Source of the DNA: Biomphalaria glabrata
Taxonomy: Eukaryota; Mollusca; Gastropoda; Planorbidae
Direction of reading: 5' to 3'
DNA length: 64,000 nt
NCBI RefSeq assembly: GCF_947242115.1
Contig: NC_074719.1
Coordinates: 46,925,384-46,989,383, forward strand
In this document: positions 9,352 through 21,269 of the stretch, piece by piece
Layout of the letters: every line of letters starts with the position of its first letter
Position numbering within the stretch: position 1 is the first letter of the stretch
Notes under the pieces: model-generated
Seen by the model: the letters and a program-made list of their open reading frames with translations, nothing else
Told to the model about the DNA's origin: nothing
The model's database searches: none
Translations under genes and position numbers: made by a program

Positions 9352-10083
9352 GTATACAATTTTTGAGAAAAAAATCACAAAAAAAAAATTTAAATGGAGG
9401 TGCAGTGGTTAAGTGGTAAAGCGCTTGGCTTCCAAACCGTGGGTCATGGGTACAAATCCTGGTGAAGACTGGGATTTTTAATTTCTGGATTTTTGGGCGC
9501 CTCTGAGTCCACACAGCTCTAATAAGTACCTGACATTAGTTGGGGAAAAGTAGAGGCGGTTTGTCATTGTGCTGGCCACATGACACCCTTGTTAACCGTA
9601 GGCCACAGAAACAGATAACCTTTATATAATCTGCCATCTCTTATGTCATGAAAAAAATTATTAGAACAGTTTATGACATTATGTCACATGTTGATAGATG
9701 AATTCCCAAAACTTTTATGTACATAGAACTGTTGAAAAAGACAATTAGAGTTGAACTTAGTCCAACATAATTATTCCTTGAATGAAATTGGCTTTTCATT
9801 GTGAATATTTTTGTCCATTGTCACTGCAGAGAACCAAAAATGTAATGAAACTGTTCTTATTATCTCCTGCAATTTTAAAACTAACCTATTAAAATACTTT
9901 CTGTTAGTAAACTGAGCTTGAGAAAACATTATATAAAATGAATTAGAATGATACTTAAAAAAACCAAGCTTACTCTATGTTGCTCAGAATCCTAAACATT
10001 TCTCTTTGAAACTTTTTGGAAGGAATCTTTTAATGATTAAAGCTGTGGTATATAAATAAGATGTAATTATTTTTATTTTTTAG
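9352..10083. other. intron lacking expected GALC lectin exons
   Basis: This interval holds a family B SINE and AT-rich sequence. The exons for the rest of the C-terminal domain (human [20 protein letters not shown] through TLTLTIKG) should lie here, and I cannot find them. A deletion is the simplest reading. Confidence 0.55.
9394..9650 (+). mobile_element. SINE family B, copy 2
   Basis: GGAGGTGCAGTGGTTAAGTG and GTAAAGCGCTTGGCTTCC (A box), a diverged B box (GGTACAAATCC), GTGAAGACTGGGATTTTTAA, TTTGGGCGCCTCTGAGTCCA, CTGACATTAGTTGGGGAAAA and GTGCTGGCCACATGACACCC, then GGCCACAGAAACAGATAACC. This is the most complete copy in the window. Confidence 0.85.
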
Positions 10084-10272
10084 GGTACAAATGCACTTGG
10101 AGCTTTTGATGGTGTTCTGTTCAATGCAACAATTCCCACATCTCCAGCAGCTGGCTTTGCAGCTATTGGCGCAGACAGCTATGGCTTGGATAATTTTGCC
10201 ATGTTGCAGTTAATTCCTTGCCACTCTGGTACTGTGTGTGATACAGAACCACCTTCACATTTATTTTTCTAA
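10084..10272 (+). pseudogene. GALC: GALC last exon, open, with stop
   Basis: Acceptor TTTTATTTTTTAG ends at 10083. Sixty-two codons are open: GTNALGAFDGVLFNATIPTS, PAAGFAAIGADSYGLDNFAM, LQLIPCHSGTVCDTEPPSHL, FF, then TAA at 10270. The GFAAIGADSYGLDNF part matches GWAAIGTHSFEFAQFDNF at the human C-terminus, which closes the lectin-like domain. It extends about 15 residues beyond the human end. Confidence 0.85.
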
Positions 10273-10839
10273 TTAGACATTAAGCTTTCCATGTGCTGAA
10301 ATTTAGCATTGTAGAACGGGAAATAAATTGTCTATGACAGTTCAAAGGGGTGCCCCTGTAAGCACTATAAAGATTAACTCGGGCACCTTTTTGCCATAGA
10401 GGAAAGTAGGTTGTAATAGGGTTTATGAAAACACTGCACTCATCTTTTATCTTCAGCATCATTATTATTATTAAACCATTACTCAAATTTTGCTTTGTTA
10501 TTTTGCCATGTAGAGATTTACTGCTGCTGGGGTGAACAATGCTTAAAAAAATACAAATATGCTGTGTTTTTACTTTGGCCCAGCGGTGGCTCACACATTT
10601 ATGTCTTTTGTATTTTTCTATACCAGTTCTGTTACTGTGCAAATGCAAAAAAAAAAAAAAAAATACAAGTTGTTGCACTATTGATATTTTTTATACTAAT
10701 TTTTTATTTATATTATTAATTATTTATTATTATCTAAGCATCTGTTTGTATTTGAGCTGGGTAATGAATATAGATTCTTAAATTTAATTGTTGTTTGTTG
10801 CTTTACTCACTTTTAAACTGTGACCATGTAAATTTTGTC
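10273..10839. other. 3' flank of the GALC pseudogene
   Basis: Possible polyadenylation-like AAATAAAT lies at 10321. A block at 10335-10415 resembles the LINE tail at 57918-57990 (GCACTATAAAGATTAACTC, CATAGAGGAAAGTAG). The rest is AT-rich with poly-A runs. Confidence 0.5.
10335..10415 (+). mobile_element. LINE fragment
   Basis: Shares GCACTATAAAGAT.AACTC.G, GCC.TTT and GCCATAGAGGAAAGTAG with the LINE 3' region at 57780-58215. Confidence 0.55.
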
Positions 10840-13800
10840 TAGATGGAGAATGGTAATGTCTTAGTGTTAATGATTAGATTGAGAATGTTAATGTCTTAGT
10901 GTCAATGATAACAGTGAGAATGGTAATGTCTTAGTGTCAATGATAACAGTGAGAATGGTAATGTCTTAGTGTCAATGATAACAGTGAGAATGGTAATGTC
11001 TTAGTGTTATTGATTAGATTGATAATGGTAATGTCTTAGTGTCAATGATTACATTGAGAATAGTAATGTCTTAGTGCCAATGATAACACTGAGACAATCA
11101 TTAGATTGAGGATGGTAATGTCTTAGTGTCAATGGTGTAACACTATGATTAGAGTGAGATGCACGAGATGATTTCAGTTGACGTGAAAATGGGTCTTACA
11201 CATTGTCGAGCAAAGAGGTACCATTTTTGATCACATGACCACGTTTTTTTAGTAAGTTAGCGCCATAATGTATCAAGAGACGTAGGTGTCTCTGTTTTAT
11301 GAAATTGGATTAAATAATATGAGTACCTAATTGGAGCTTTTTCTATGGATGTAGTTTGTATTTGATGTGAAATAATTCGTGATGATATTTTATGGCTGAG
11401 ATTGCCTACTTTATGAACTATTATTTGATGTAATAAATATTTGTCTGCCAGAGAGGAGTTTGTAATTATTTTATCCATAATATGTGATGTGTTTGATTAA
11501 GAATACAAGAACACAACATCAAGGCCAGAAGAGGCCCTTATACCATTCAATCAACATTCACACCATTCAAGACGGTACAAATAGTTAGATTGAGAATGGT
11601 AATGTCTTAGTGTCAATGATTACATTGAGAATAGCAATGTCTTAGTGTCAATGATTATATTGAAAATGGTAATGTCTTAGTGTCAATGGTAATTTTTTAG
11701 TGTCAATGATTAGATTGAAAATGGTAATGTCTTACTGTCGATGATTACATTGAGAATGGTAATGTCTTAGTGTCAATGATTACATTGAGAATGGTAATGT
11801 CTTAGTGTCATTGATTACATTGAGAATGTTATGTCAATGATTAGATTGAAAATGGTAATGTCTTAGTGTCAATGATTAGATTGAGAATGGAAACATCTTA
11901 ACCTCATTGATTAGATTGAGAATGGTAATGACTTAGTGTCAATGATTAGATTAAGAATGGAAGGTCTTAGTGTCAATGATTACTTTGAGAATGGTAATGT
12001 CATAGTGTCAATGATTACATTGAGAATGTTATGTCAATTTTTAGATGAAGAATGATAATTTTTTAGTGTCAATGATTACATTAGGTGTCAATGATTAGAT
12101 TGAGAATGGTAATGTCTTAGTGTCAATGATTACATTGAGAATGGTAATGTCTTAGTGTCAATGGTAATGTCTTAGTGTCAATGATTAGATTGGGAATGGT
12201 AATGCCTTAGTGTCAATGGTAATGTCTTAGTGTCAATGATTAGATTGGAAATGGTAATGACTTAGTGTCAATGATTAGATTGCGAATGGTAATGTTTTAG
12301 TGTCAATGATTAGATTGAGAATGGTAATGTCTTAGTGTCAATGATTACATTGAGAATGGTAATGCCTTAGTGTCAATGGTAATGTCTTAGTGTCAATGAT
12401 TAGATTGGGAATGGTAATGTCTTAGTGTTGATGATTAGATTGAGAATGGTAATGTCTTAGTGTCGATGATTACATTGAGAATGGTAATGACTTAGTGTCA
12501 ATGATTAGATTGAGAATGGTAATGTCTTAGTGTCAATGATTAGATGGAGAATGGTAATGACTTAGTGTCAATGATTAGATTAAGAATGGAAGGTCTTAGT
12601 GTCAATGATTAGATTAAGAATGGAAGGTCTTAGTGTCAATGATTAGATTAAGAATGGAAGGTCTTAGTGTCAATGATTAGATTGGGAATGGTAATGACTT
12701 AGTGTCAATGATTAGATTGGGAATGGTAATGACTTAGTGTCAATGATTATATTGAAAATGGTAATGTCTTAGTGTCAATGGTAATTTTTTAGTGTCAATG
12801 ATTAGATTGAGAATGGTAATGTCTTAGTGTCGATGATTACATTGAGAATGGTAATGTCTTAGTGTCAATGATTACATTGAGAATGGTAATGTCTTAGTGT
12901 CAATGATTACATTGAGAATAGTAATGTCTTAGTGCCAATGATAACACTGAGACAATCATTAGATTGAGGATGGTAATGTCTTAGTGTCAATGGTGTAACA
13001 CTATGATTAGAGTGAGATGCACGAGATGATTTCAGTTGACGTGAAAATGGGTCTTACACATTGTCGAGCAAAGAGGTACCATTTTTGATCACATGACCAC
13101 GTTTTTTTAGTAAGTTAGCGCCATAATGTATCAAGAGACGTAGGTGTCTCTGTTTTATGAAATTGGATTAAATAATATGAGTACCTAATTGGAGCTTTTT
13201 CTATGGATGTAGTTTGTATTTGATGTGAAATAATTCGTGATGATATTTTATGGCTGAGATTGCCTACTTTATGAACTATTATTTGATGTAATAAATATTT
13301 GTCTGCCAGAGAGGAGTTTGTAATTATTTTATCCATAATATGTGATGTGTTTGATTAAGAATACAAGAACACAACATCAAGGCCAGAAGAGGCCCTTATA
13401 CCATTCAATCAACATTCACACCATTCAAGACGGTACAAATAGTTAGATTGAGAATGGTAATGTCTTAGTGTCAATGATTACATTGAGAATAGCAATGTCT
13501 TAGTGTCAATGATTATATTGAAAATGGTAATGTCTTAGTGTCAATGGTAATTTTTTAGTGTCAATGATTAGATTGAAAATGGTAATGTCTTACTGTCGAT
13601 GATTACATTGAGAATGGTAATGTCTTAGTGTCAATGATTACATTGAGAATGGTAATGTCTTAGTGTCATTGATTACATTGAGAATGTTATGTCAATGATT
13701 AGATTGAAAATGGTAATGTCTTAGTGTCAATGATTAGATTGAGAATGGAAACATCTTAACCTCATTGATTAGATTGAGAATGGTAATGACTTAGTGTCAA

Positions 13801-16800
13801 TGATTAGATTAAGAATGGAAGGTCTTAGTGTCAATGATTACTTTGAGAATGGTAATGTCATAGTGTCAATGATTACATTGAGAATGTTATGTCAATTTTT
13901 AGATGAAGAATGATAATTTTTTAGTGTCAATGATTACATTAGGTGTCAATGATTAGATTGAGAATGGTAATGTCTTAGTGTCAATGATTACATTGAGAAT
14001 GGTAATGTCTTAGTGTCAATGGTAATGTCTTAGTGTCAATGATTAGATTGGGAATGGTAATGCCTTAGTGTCAATGGTAATGTCTTAGTGTCAATGATTA
14101 GATTGGAAATGGTAATGACTTAGTGTCAATGATTAGATTGCGAATGGTAATGTTTTAGTGTCAATGATTAGATTGAGAATGGTAATGTCTTAGTGTCAAT
14201 GATTACATTGAGAATGGTAATGCCTTAGTGTCAATGGTAATGTCTTAGTGTCAATGATTAGATTGGGAATGGTAATGTCTTAGTGTTGATGATTAGATTG
14301 AGAATGGTAATGTCTTAGTGTCGATGATTACATTGAGAATGGTAATGACTTAGTGTCAATGATTAGATTGAGAATGGTAATGTCTTAGTGTCAATGATTA
14401 GATGGAGAATGGTAATGACTTAGTGTCAATGATTAGATTAAGAATGGAAGGTCTTAGTGTCAATGATTAGATTAAGAATGGAAGGTCTTAGTGTCAATGA
14501 TTAGATTAAGAATGGAAGGTCTTAGTGTCAATGATTAGATTGGGAATGGTAATGACTTAGTGTCAATGATTAGATTGGGAATGGTAATGACTTAGTGTCA
14601 ATGATTATATTGAAAATGGTAATGTCTTAGTGTCAATGGTAATTTTTTAGTGTCAATGATTAGATTGAGAATGGTAATGTCTTAGTGTCGATGATTACAT
14701 TGAGAATGGTAATGTCTTAGTGTCAATGATTACATTGAGAATGGTAATGTCTTAGTGTCAATGATTACATTGAGAATAGTAATGTCTTAGTGCCAATGAT
14801 AACACTGAGACAATCATTAGATTGAGGATGGTAATGTCTTAGTGTCAATGGTGTAACACTATGATTAGAGTGAGATGCACGAGATGATTTCAGTTGACGT
14901 GAAAATGGGTCTTACACATTGTCGAGCAAAGAGGTACCATTTTTGATCACATGACCACGTTTTTTTAGTAAGTTAGCGCCATAATGTATCAAGAGACGTA
15001 GGTGTCTCTGTTTTATGAAATTGGATTAAATAATATGAGTACCTAATTGGAGCTTTTTCTATGGATGTAGTTTGTATTTGATGTGAAATAATTCGTGATG
15101 ATATTTTATGGCTGAGATTGCCTACTTTATGAACTATTATTTGATGTAATAAATATTTGTCTGCCAGAGAGGAGTTTGTAATTATTTTATCCATAATATG
15201 TGATGTGTTTGATTAAGAATACAAGAACACAACATCAAGGCCAGAAGAGGCCCTTATACCATTCAATCAACATTCACACCATTCAAGACGGTACAAATAG
15301 TTAGATTGAGAATGGTAATGTCTTAGTGTCAATGATTACATTGAGAATAGCAATGTCTTAGTGTCAATGATTATATTGAAAATGGTAATGTCTTAGTGTC
15401 AATGGTAATTTTTTAGTGTCAATGATTAGATTGAAAATGGTAATGTCTTACTGTCGATGATTACATTGAGAATGGTAATGTCTTAGTGTCAATGATTACA
15501 TTGAGAATGGTAATGTCTTAGTGTCATTGATTACATTGAGAATGTTATGTCAATGATTAGATTGAAAATGGTAATGTCTTAGTGTCAATGATTAGATTGA
15601 GAATGGAAACATCTTAACCTCATTGATTAGATTGAGAATGGTAATGACTTAGTGTCAATGATTAGATTAAGAATGGAAGGTCTTAGTGTCAATGATTACT
15701 TTGAGAATGGTAATGTCATAGTGTCAATGATTACATTGAGAATGTTATGTCAATTTTTAGATGAAGAATGATAATTTTTTAGTGTCAATGATTACATTAG
15801 GTGTCAATGATTAGATTGAGAATGGTAATGTCTTAGTGTCAATGATTACATTGAGAATGGTAATGTCTTAGTGTCAATGGTAATGTCTTAGTGTCAATGA
15901 TTAGATTGGGAATGGTAATGCCTTAGTGTCAATGGTAATGTCTTAGTGTCAATGATTAGATTGGAAATGGTAATGACTTAGTGTCAATGATTAGATTGCG
16001 AATGGTAATGTTTTAGTGTCAATGATTAGATTGAGAATGGTAATGTCTTAGTGTCAATGATTACATTGAGAATGGTAATGCCTTAGTGTCAATGGTAATG
16101 TCTTAGTGTCAATGATTAGATTGGGAATGGTAATGTCTTAGTGTTGATGATTAGATTGAGAATGGTAATGTCTTAGTGTCGATGATTACATTGAGAATGG
16201 TAATGACTTAGTGTCAATGATTAGATTGAGAATGGTAATGTCTTAGTGTCAATGATTAGATGGAGAATGGTAATGACTTAGTGTCAATGATTAGATTAAG
16301 AATGGAAGGTCTTAGTGTCAATGATTAGATTAAGAATGGAAGGTCTTAGTGTCAATGATTAGATTAAGAATGGAAGGTCTTAGTGTCAATGATTAGATTG
16401 GGAATGGTAATGACTTAGTGTCAATGATTAGATTGGGAATGGTAATGACTTAGTGTCAATGATTATATTGAAAATGGTAATGTCTTAGTGTCAATGGTAA
16501 TTTTTTAGTGTCAATGATTAGATTGAGAATGGTAATGTCTTAGTGTCGATGATTACATTGAGAATGGTAATGTCTTAGTGTCAATGATTACATTGAGAAT
16601 GGTAATGTCTTAGTGTCATTGATTACATTGAGAATGTTATGTCAATGATTAGATTGAGAATGGTAATGTCTTAGTGTCAATGATTAGATTGAGAATGGTA
16701 ATGTCTTAGTGTCAATGATTAGATTGAGAATGGAAACATCTTAACCTCATTGATTAGATTGAGAATGGTAATGACTTAGTGTCAATGATTAGATTAAGAA

Positions 16801-17625
16801 TGGAAGGTCTTAGTGTCAATGATTACTTTGAGAATGGTAATGTCATAGTGTCAATGATTAGATTGGGAATGGTAATGACTTAGTGTCAATGATTAGATTG
16901 CGAATGGTAATGTTTTAGTGTCAATGATTACATTAGGTGTCAATGATTAGATTGAGAATGGTAATGTCTTAGTGTCAATGATTACATTGAAAATGGTAAT
17001 GTCTTAGTGTCAATGATTAGATTGGGAATGGTAATGACTTAGTGTCAATGATTAGATTGCGAATGGTAATGTCTTAGTGTCAATGATTACATTGAGAATG
17101 GTAATGCCTTAGTGTCAATGGTAATGTCTTAGTGTCAATGATTAGATTGGGAATGGTAATGTCTTAGTGTTGATGATTAGATTGAGAATGGTAATGTCTT
17201 AGTGTCGATGATTACATTGAGAATGGAAATGACTTAGTGTCAAAGATTAGATTGAGAATGGTAATGTCTTAGTGTCAATGATTAGATTAAGAATGGAAGG
17301 TCTTAGTGTCAATGATTAGATTGAGAATGGTAATGTCATAGTGTCAATGATTACATTGAGAATGTTATGTCAATTTTTAGATTAAGAATGGTAATTTTTT
17401 AGTGTCAATGATTACATTGAGAATGGTAATGCCTTAGTGTCAATGATTAGATTGAGAATGGTAATGTCTTAGTGTCAATGATTAGATTGAGAATGGTAAT
17501 GTCTTAGTGTCAATGATTAGATTGAGAATGGTAATGTCTTAGTGTCAATGATTACATTGAGAATGGTAATGACTTAGTGTCAATGATAAGATTGAGAATT
17601 ATTATGTTTAAGTGTCAATGATGAC
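10840..17625. repeat. 35-bp minisatellite array
   Basis: The unit is ATTAGATTGAGAATGG plus TAATGTCTTAGTGTCAATG (35 bp). It is repeated with substitutions and truncated units (AATGTTATGTC, GGAAGGTC) for nearly 6.8 kb. A non-repetitive block of roughly 470 bp interrupts it three times at 1,858-bp spacing. I see no coding potential. Confidence 0.95.
11041..16614. repeat. 1,858-bp higher-order repeat, three copies
   Basis: Copies span 11041-12898, 12899-14756 and 14757-16614. By eye they are identical over their whole length, including the irregular units. Each holds one single-copy-like block (about 11110-11585 in copy 1) inside the 35-bp minisatellite. Divergence begins at about 16619. This reflects either a very recent amplification or an assembly duplication. 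Confidence 0.9.
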
Positions 17626-18260
17626 TGACTAAGTTTTGGAGGATGTCAGGAAGAGCATACCAGTTTACAGCAACTTCTATTAGTGACCATAAAAAGAGCA
17701 ATGAAAAAAGGGCCTTAAAAGTTATTCAATTACAATCTTAGAAGCCCAACTACAAAGTACTGTTAAGTAGTAAACTCACTTTAATTTTTATAATAATACT
17801 TTGAAAAAGTTTTCTCTATTAAATCAATTATTTTATAAGAGTTAAACATACATTCTCTATGAAGAAAATATGGTTACAGGAGGCGAATCACAATATAATA
17901 ATCTGTAGCGTAAACAAAATGTTACTTCGTTACCAAAGATTTGTTAATTTCACACAAAAATAAGCACAATGTCATTGTATTCACAAGAATTCATTCAATC
18001 TCGTTTTCACTATGCATGAAGATAAACATATTCACATTTTCTAAAGACTCTGGCGTTCAAAATTTTGCACAATGTCATTTTATTTGTACACGAAGGTAGC
18101 TGCAAAGTCTTGAGAAAAAAAAAGACTATATCTAAATCATTAAATTAAGCTTGGTCTAAGACTACCTTGCTTCTCATTATATCTTTTATACTTTGCTAAT
18201 CTACTTATAAGTCATTAAGCTGCTTGGCTTTGTAGCACTGGCAAAGATATATATATATAT
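17626..18260. other. AT-rich spacer
   Basis: No gene, SINE or LINE recognised. A short (AT)n stretch lies at 18249-18260. Confidence 0.5.
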
Positions 18261-18419
18261 TGTAACGTTTCTCACTACCCAGATTCTCTGCAAACTTTAC
18301 CACACGACACAACAAATTCAAAGAACTTGACAACTCAGGGCTGAGTAATAGTTTAATATCAAATATAGACATTACGATTAGGATTTTATAACATTAGCCA
18401 ATTGCGATTGAACTTGGTC

Positions 18420-18510
18420 CGTGAACGAATAAAAAATTACGGTTGGGGTTCGATGCTTAGTGGAGAATCTTATTAGGGGGTTGCAGCACTAAAAAGGTTG
18501 AGAACCGCTG
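18420..18510. mobile_element. hAT-type terminal fragment
   Basis: AAAAAGGTTGAGAACCGCTG at 18491-18510 is the classic end of many animal hAT elements. No partner end or target duplication is visible. Confidence 0.45.
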
Positions 18511-18644
18511 GCCTATCTCAAGAGTTGCCCTGGCTGTAAACGTCATTGTCTAGGGGGTTGGGTAACTGGAAAGCGACCTCTAAGCCTTAGTTAGCTTCTT
18601 GACGACAGAAACATCTTAACTTGTAAAAGTGTAACATGAACATA

Positions 18645-19161
18645 CAGGGCTAAATTTAACTATGTGGAGGCCCCCGGGGTAGAAATTTTGTAGAGCCCCG
18701 TACACTTTTTCAAAATCATAAATTAAAAAATCCACTTATTAATAATAAAACTATATGCCATGTTTTGGAAGAAAGAAACAAAGTAGGCCTACTTGTAAAT
18801 TTATTCTACTTTATACTTTATAGACTCTTAAACGAAATTTTTATTGTATTTTTTTAGTTAAACAAAGAAGGTACATTTAATTTCTCTTTGAGTTTGTGGA
18901 GGGTAAGGTCCTGGTTTGACGCACAGCCGTTGAGATTCGAAACTGCATTTCTAAGTTGTAAGCATGATACAAGCATACACTTCTTTCTTGTCAATCGTAA
19001 AATTTAAAGTTTTGTCGGAAAAAATGTTCGAAACAAAAAACAACAAACATAAAAGTGGCTGAAACGTCAAAATTTTGAGACTTAAAATCTTGTGGAGGCC
19101 CCTTTCTTGTGGATTCACTGGGGCAGTAGCTCCACCATGTCCTGTCCTAAATCCGGCCCTA
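18645..19161. mobile_element. hAT-type MITE, 517 bp, 8-bp target duplication
   Basis: An 8-bp duplication TGAACATA (18637-18644, 19162-19169) flanks ends CAGGGCTAAATTTA and TAAATCCGGCCCTA, which are imperfect inverted repeats. The interior has GTGGAGGCCCCCGGGG near one end and GTGGAGGCCCC near the other, with no transposase. The length of the duplication points to hAT. A related 5' part lies at 59593. Confidence 0.85.
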
Positions 19162-19654
19162 TGAACATAGGCTACTCTTTAAATAGACACATCTCAGAAC
19201 TTTATAGTTAATGAAACACTTTATTAACTATTCTACATATTTACGTATTAAGTAGTACGTCCCGTACGCAGATAAACGCAAAAGAAAATACAATACGCTC
19301 ACCAACAAAGACTATCTACGATAAGACTTTCCTACTAATAAGCTCTCGACTTACTCAAACCCAAACTATAGTCTAAACTAACCCTCTGAAAGTATATGCA
19401 CTCTCTCTCATTTGTGCCCCAGTCACCAACTCGCTCTCTCATCTGTCCTTACACACATTCACCTGGACCTGTTGACCAGGATCTTACAATCTCGTGCAAC
19501 TATGAATTTAGCCCTACCATTATAATAACTAACACGGTTTGTTACACTGGTCTGTAAAAGATTAGTTACTTTATGTAAGACTGGGTGTGTATGATGTGTC
19601 TGTCAGATGGACTAGTAAGCAATCAATGAAATAATTACACGTAAGTAACATATC

Positions 19655-19790
19655 CGGTGGCGCTATGGTTGAGTAGTTAAGTGCTTGACTTCAAAACCTG
19701 GGGTCCTGGGTTCGAGTCTTGGTGAAGACTGGGATTTTTAAGCGGTTAGTCGTTGTGCTCTATAGCTGTTGGCGAACTATAATAATTTTC
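19655..19790 (+). mobile_element. SINE family B, 5' part
   Basis: CGGTGGCGCTATGGTTGAG with TAGTTAAGTGCTTGACTTC (A box) and GGGTTCGAGTC (B box), then GGTGAAGACTGGGATTTTTA. The middle is deleted and it rejoins at GGTTAGTCGTTGTGCT. Confidence 0.75.
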
Positions 19791-20134
19791 TCTGAGTGCT
19801 GTGCAAACTGCGTTGGTAGCCTAATAATTTAAAGTCGTAGAATAAGCCAATCATAACTGTAATTAATCAACTTTTTACTTGACAGCCAATTAAATTAGTC
19901 CACCGATATATCATCAGTCGAATCTACACCTGTTTATTATTTAAATTTGTTTTGAGGTCAATTAACAAACCTATTAAAGCACATCTTGTTTATTCTTTAT
20001 TATGATATTGTGTTCAGATATGAGGTGATGAAGACAATACAATATTTTATTTTACAAAAACATTTTCTTTTAGTTTACAATCTACTTCACATTATCTTCC
20101 TTACTAACTCTAATATTTTCACATGCATTTAAAG

Positions 20135-20200
20135 CTTAAATATATATAGATTACAGACATAACTTCAAAAGAGAAGATAAATATGTCCTACGCATTTCAT
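20135..20200 (+). repeat. dispersed short repeat (ACAGACRTWACTTCAAAA)
   Basis: TTACAGACATAACTTCAAAA, GAGAAGATAAATATGTCCTA and CGCATTTC match 56160-56215 (same strand) and 26150-26205 (opposite strand). It is probably one end of an unidentified element. Confidence 0.5.
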
Positions 20201-20660
20201 GTTTAAATCTAGTCAGTGGCGTCACTATGGGGAGAGGCGTGTGGTGCAAAGCCGCACCGGGTGGCACCCATCAGGGGGTGACACCCAAGTGTAGAAAATG
20301 CACTTTCCCCAAAAAACAACTTTTAAAAATACAAATTTCTACCTCGAATGTTTCTCACATTTTAGAATCAGCATGTACTAAACTTTCTGAATTCAGTTTG
20401 ATTTGACTAGTAATTTTCCTATTATGAGAAAAATATTACGTTGTACACGCCACGGGAAAGAGATTATGAAGCTCAGAAATGTAGAAAAACGTTTGGCACC
20501 CGGGGATCCCACCAGACAACTCTGAGTGAGATTAAGGCGCTGATCAGTTGAGTGGCGAAAGTAACATTTTATTAATGCAAAATGTTGAGAAACACATTGA
20601 CATAAGCGCTCGCGCGCTATTCGACACATAGGGTTGCAAGCTTTCTCCACAGCTACTTTC

Positions 20661-21156
20661 TGTAACGGACTTAGGTTAGTTCTTTGAGAGCTAATTTATG
20701 CCCAAACTGTAGTTTTCTACAAGCGTACAATTATTATAAAGTACACTCAACGGAGTAGAAAATTAGTATTTATTTACTGCAAACAATATAATATATAATA
20801 TAATATATTACATAAGGGTATCATGACACATCATAGCATTACCCCAAATATTCAGTACGCACACATAGCAAGAATAATAATATAATATCTCCTTACTCTA
20901 GGCATAACATAATAACCGAAAAACAATCACCAACACCCTACTCAGACAAGGTCAGCTTTCTGACTAGACGGACCACAGGAATCCTTATTGTCCCCCCCCC
21001 CCCTTGAAAAACCCCGTGTTAAAAACAATCTACAACTCAACTAATAAAATAAACAAACACACACACACAATTTCACTTTTTACACACCCCTCTCTTGACA
21101 ATATACAATTGGGGCATTTAAATAGCCCCTCAAAGAACTAACCTAAGTCCGTTACA
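20661..21156. mobile_element. TIR element, 496 bp, 5-bp target duplication
   Basis: The first 28 bases (TGTAACGGACTTAGGTTAGT, TCTTTGAG) are repeated exactly in inverted orientation at 21129-21156. CTTTC at 20656-20660 and 21157-21161 is a 5-bp target duplication. The interior is AT-rich with a C run and a CA run and no coding potential. Long TIRs argue for a DNA transposon, but a 5-bp duplication with TGTAAC ends does not fit the common superfamilies. Confidence 0.85.
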
Positions 21157-21269
21157 CTTTCCTCTTGAATCGGTGTGACACCATGATTAAACGTTGACGG
21201 CATGTTTTTGCGCTCCTCTTTTCGGCTTTCGTGTTAAGGATGACTTAAGTAAACATGTTTCGTCTTGTC

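Larger units (their letters stand above)
414..10272 (+). pseudogene. GALC: galactocerebrosidase (GH59) unprocessed pseudogene
   Basis: GALC is the lysosomal glycoside hydrolase family 59 enzyme that removes galactose from galactosylceramide and psychosine. Eleven blocks in order along the + strand translate into pieces that follow vertebrate GALC as I remember it: [136 protein letters not shown], and a last exon with GFAAIGADSY. Most blocks have a consensus 3' AG and 5' GT, so introns were kept and this is not a retrocopy. Both catalytic glutamates survive: the acid/base in WNE and the nucleophile in PED. At least seven blocks have frame breaks or stops, one is split by a retroposon, and about 150 codons of the lectin-like domain are missing. 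A functional paralogue elsewhere in the genome is likely. Sequencing error alone seems unlikely to explain so many defects. Confidence 0.85.
18261..19555. other. unclassified TGTAAC..GTTACA-bounded repeat, nested
   Basis: The interval begins TGTAACGTTTCTCACTACC and ends GGTTTGTTACA. It contains AAAGAACTTGACAACTC, which recurs in similar form at 58878 (CAAGAACTTGACAACTC), so a dispersed element is likely. It hosts a hAT-type end near 18420-18510 and a MITE at 18645-19161. It may be an old LTR-type or TIR element. No matching target duplication was found. Confidence 0.3.
19170..20205. other. spacer with a SINE B copy
   Basis: Apart from the SINE at 19655 and a short repeat motif at 20135-20200 (ACAGACATAACTTCAAAAGA), I see no feature. 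Confidence 0.5.

Noticed and set aside
11257-15194. Three identical 73-codon minus-strand open frames
   Set aside because: They lie in the amplified block of the 1,858-bp repeat. Identity reflects duplication, and the peptide has no recognised features.
10840-17625. CRISPR-like array
   Set aside because: Direct repeats are contiguous variants without unique spacers, and the genome is eukaryotic.
18261-19555. Complete LTR retroelement
   Set aside because: TGTAAC and GTTACA ends are suggestive, but there is no target duplication, no internal coding part and no second terminal repeat.
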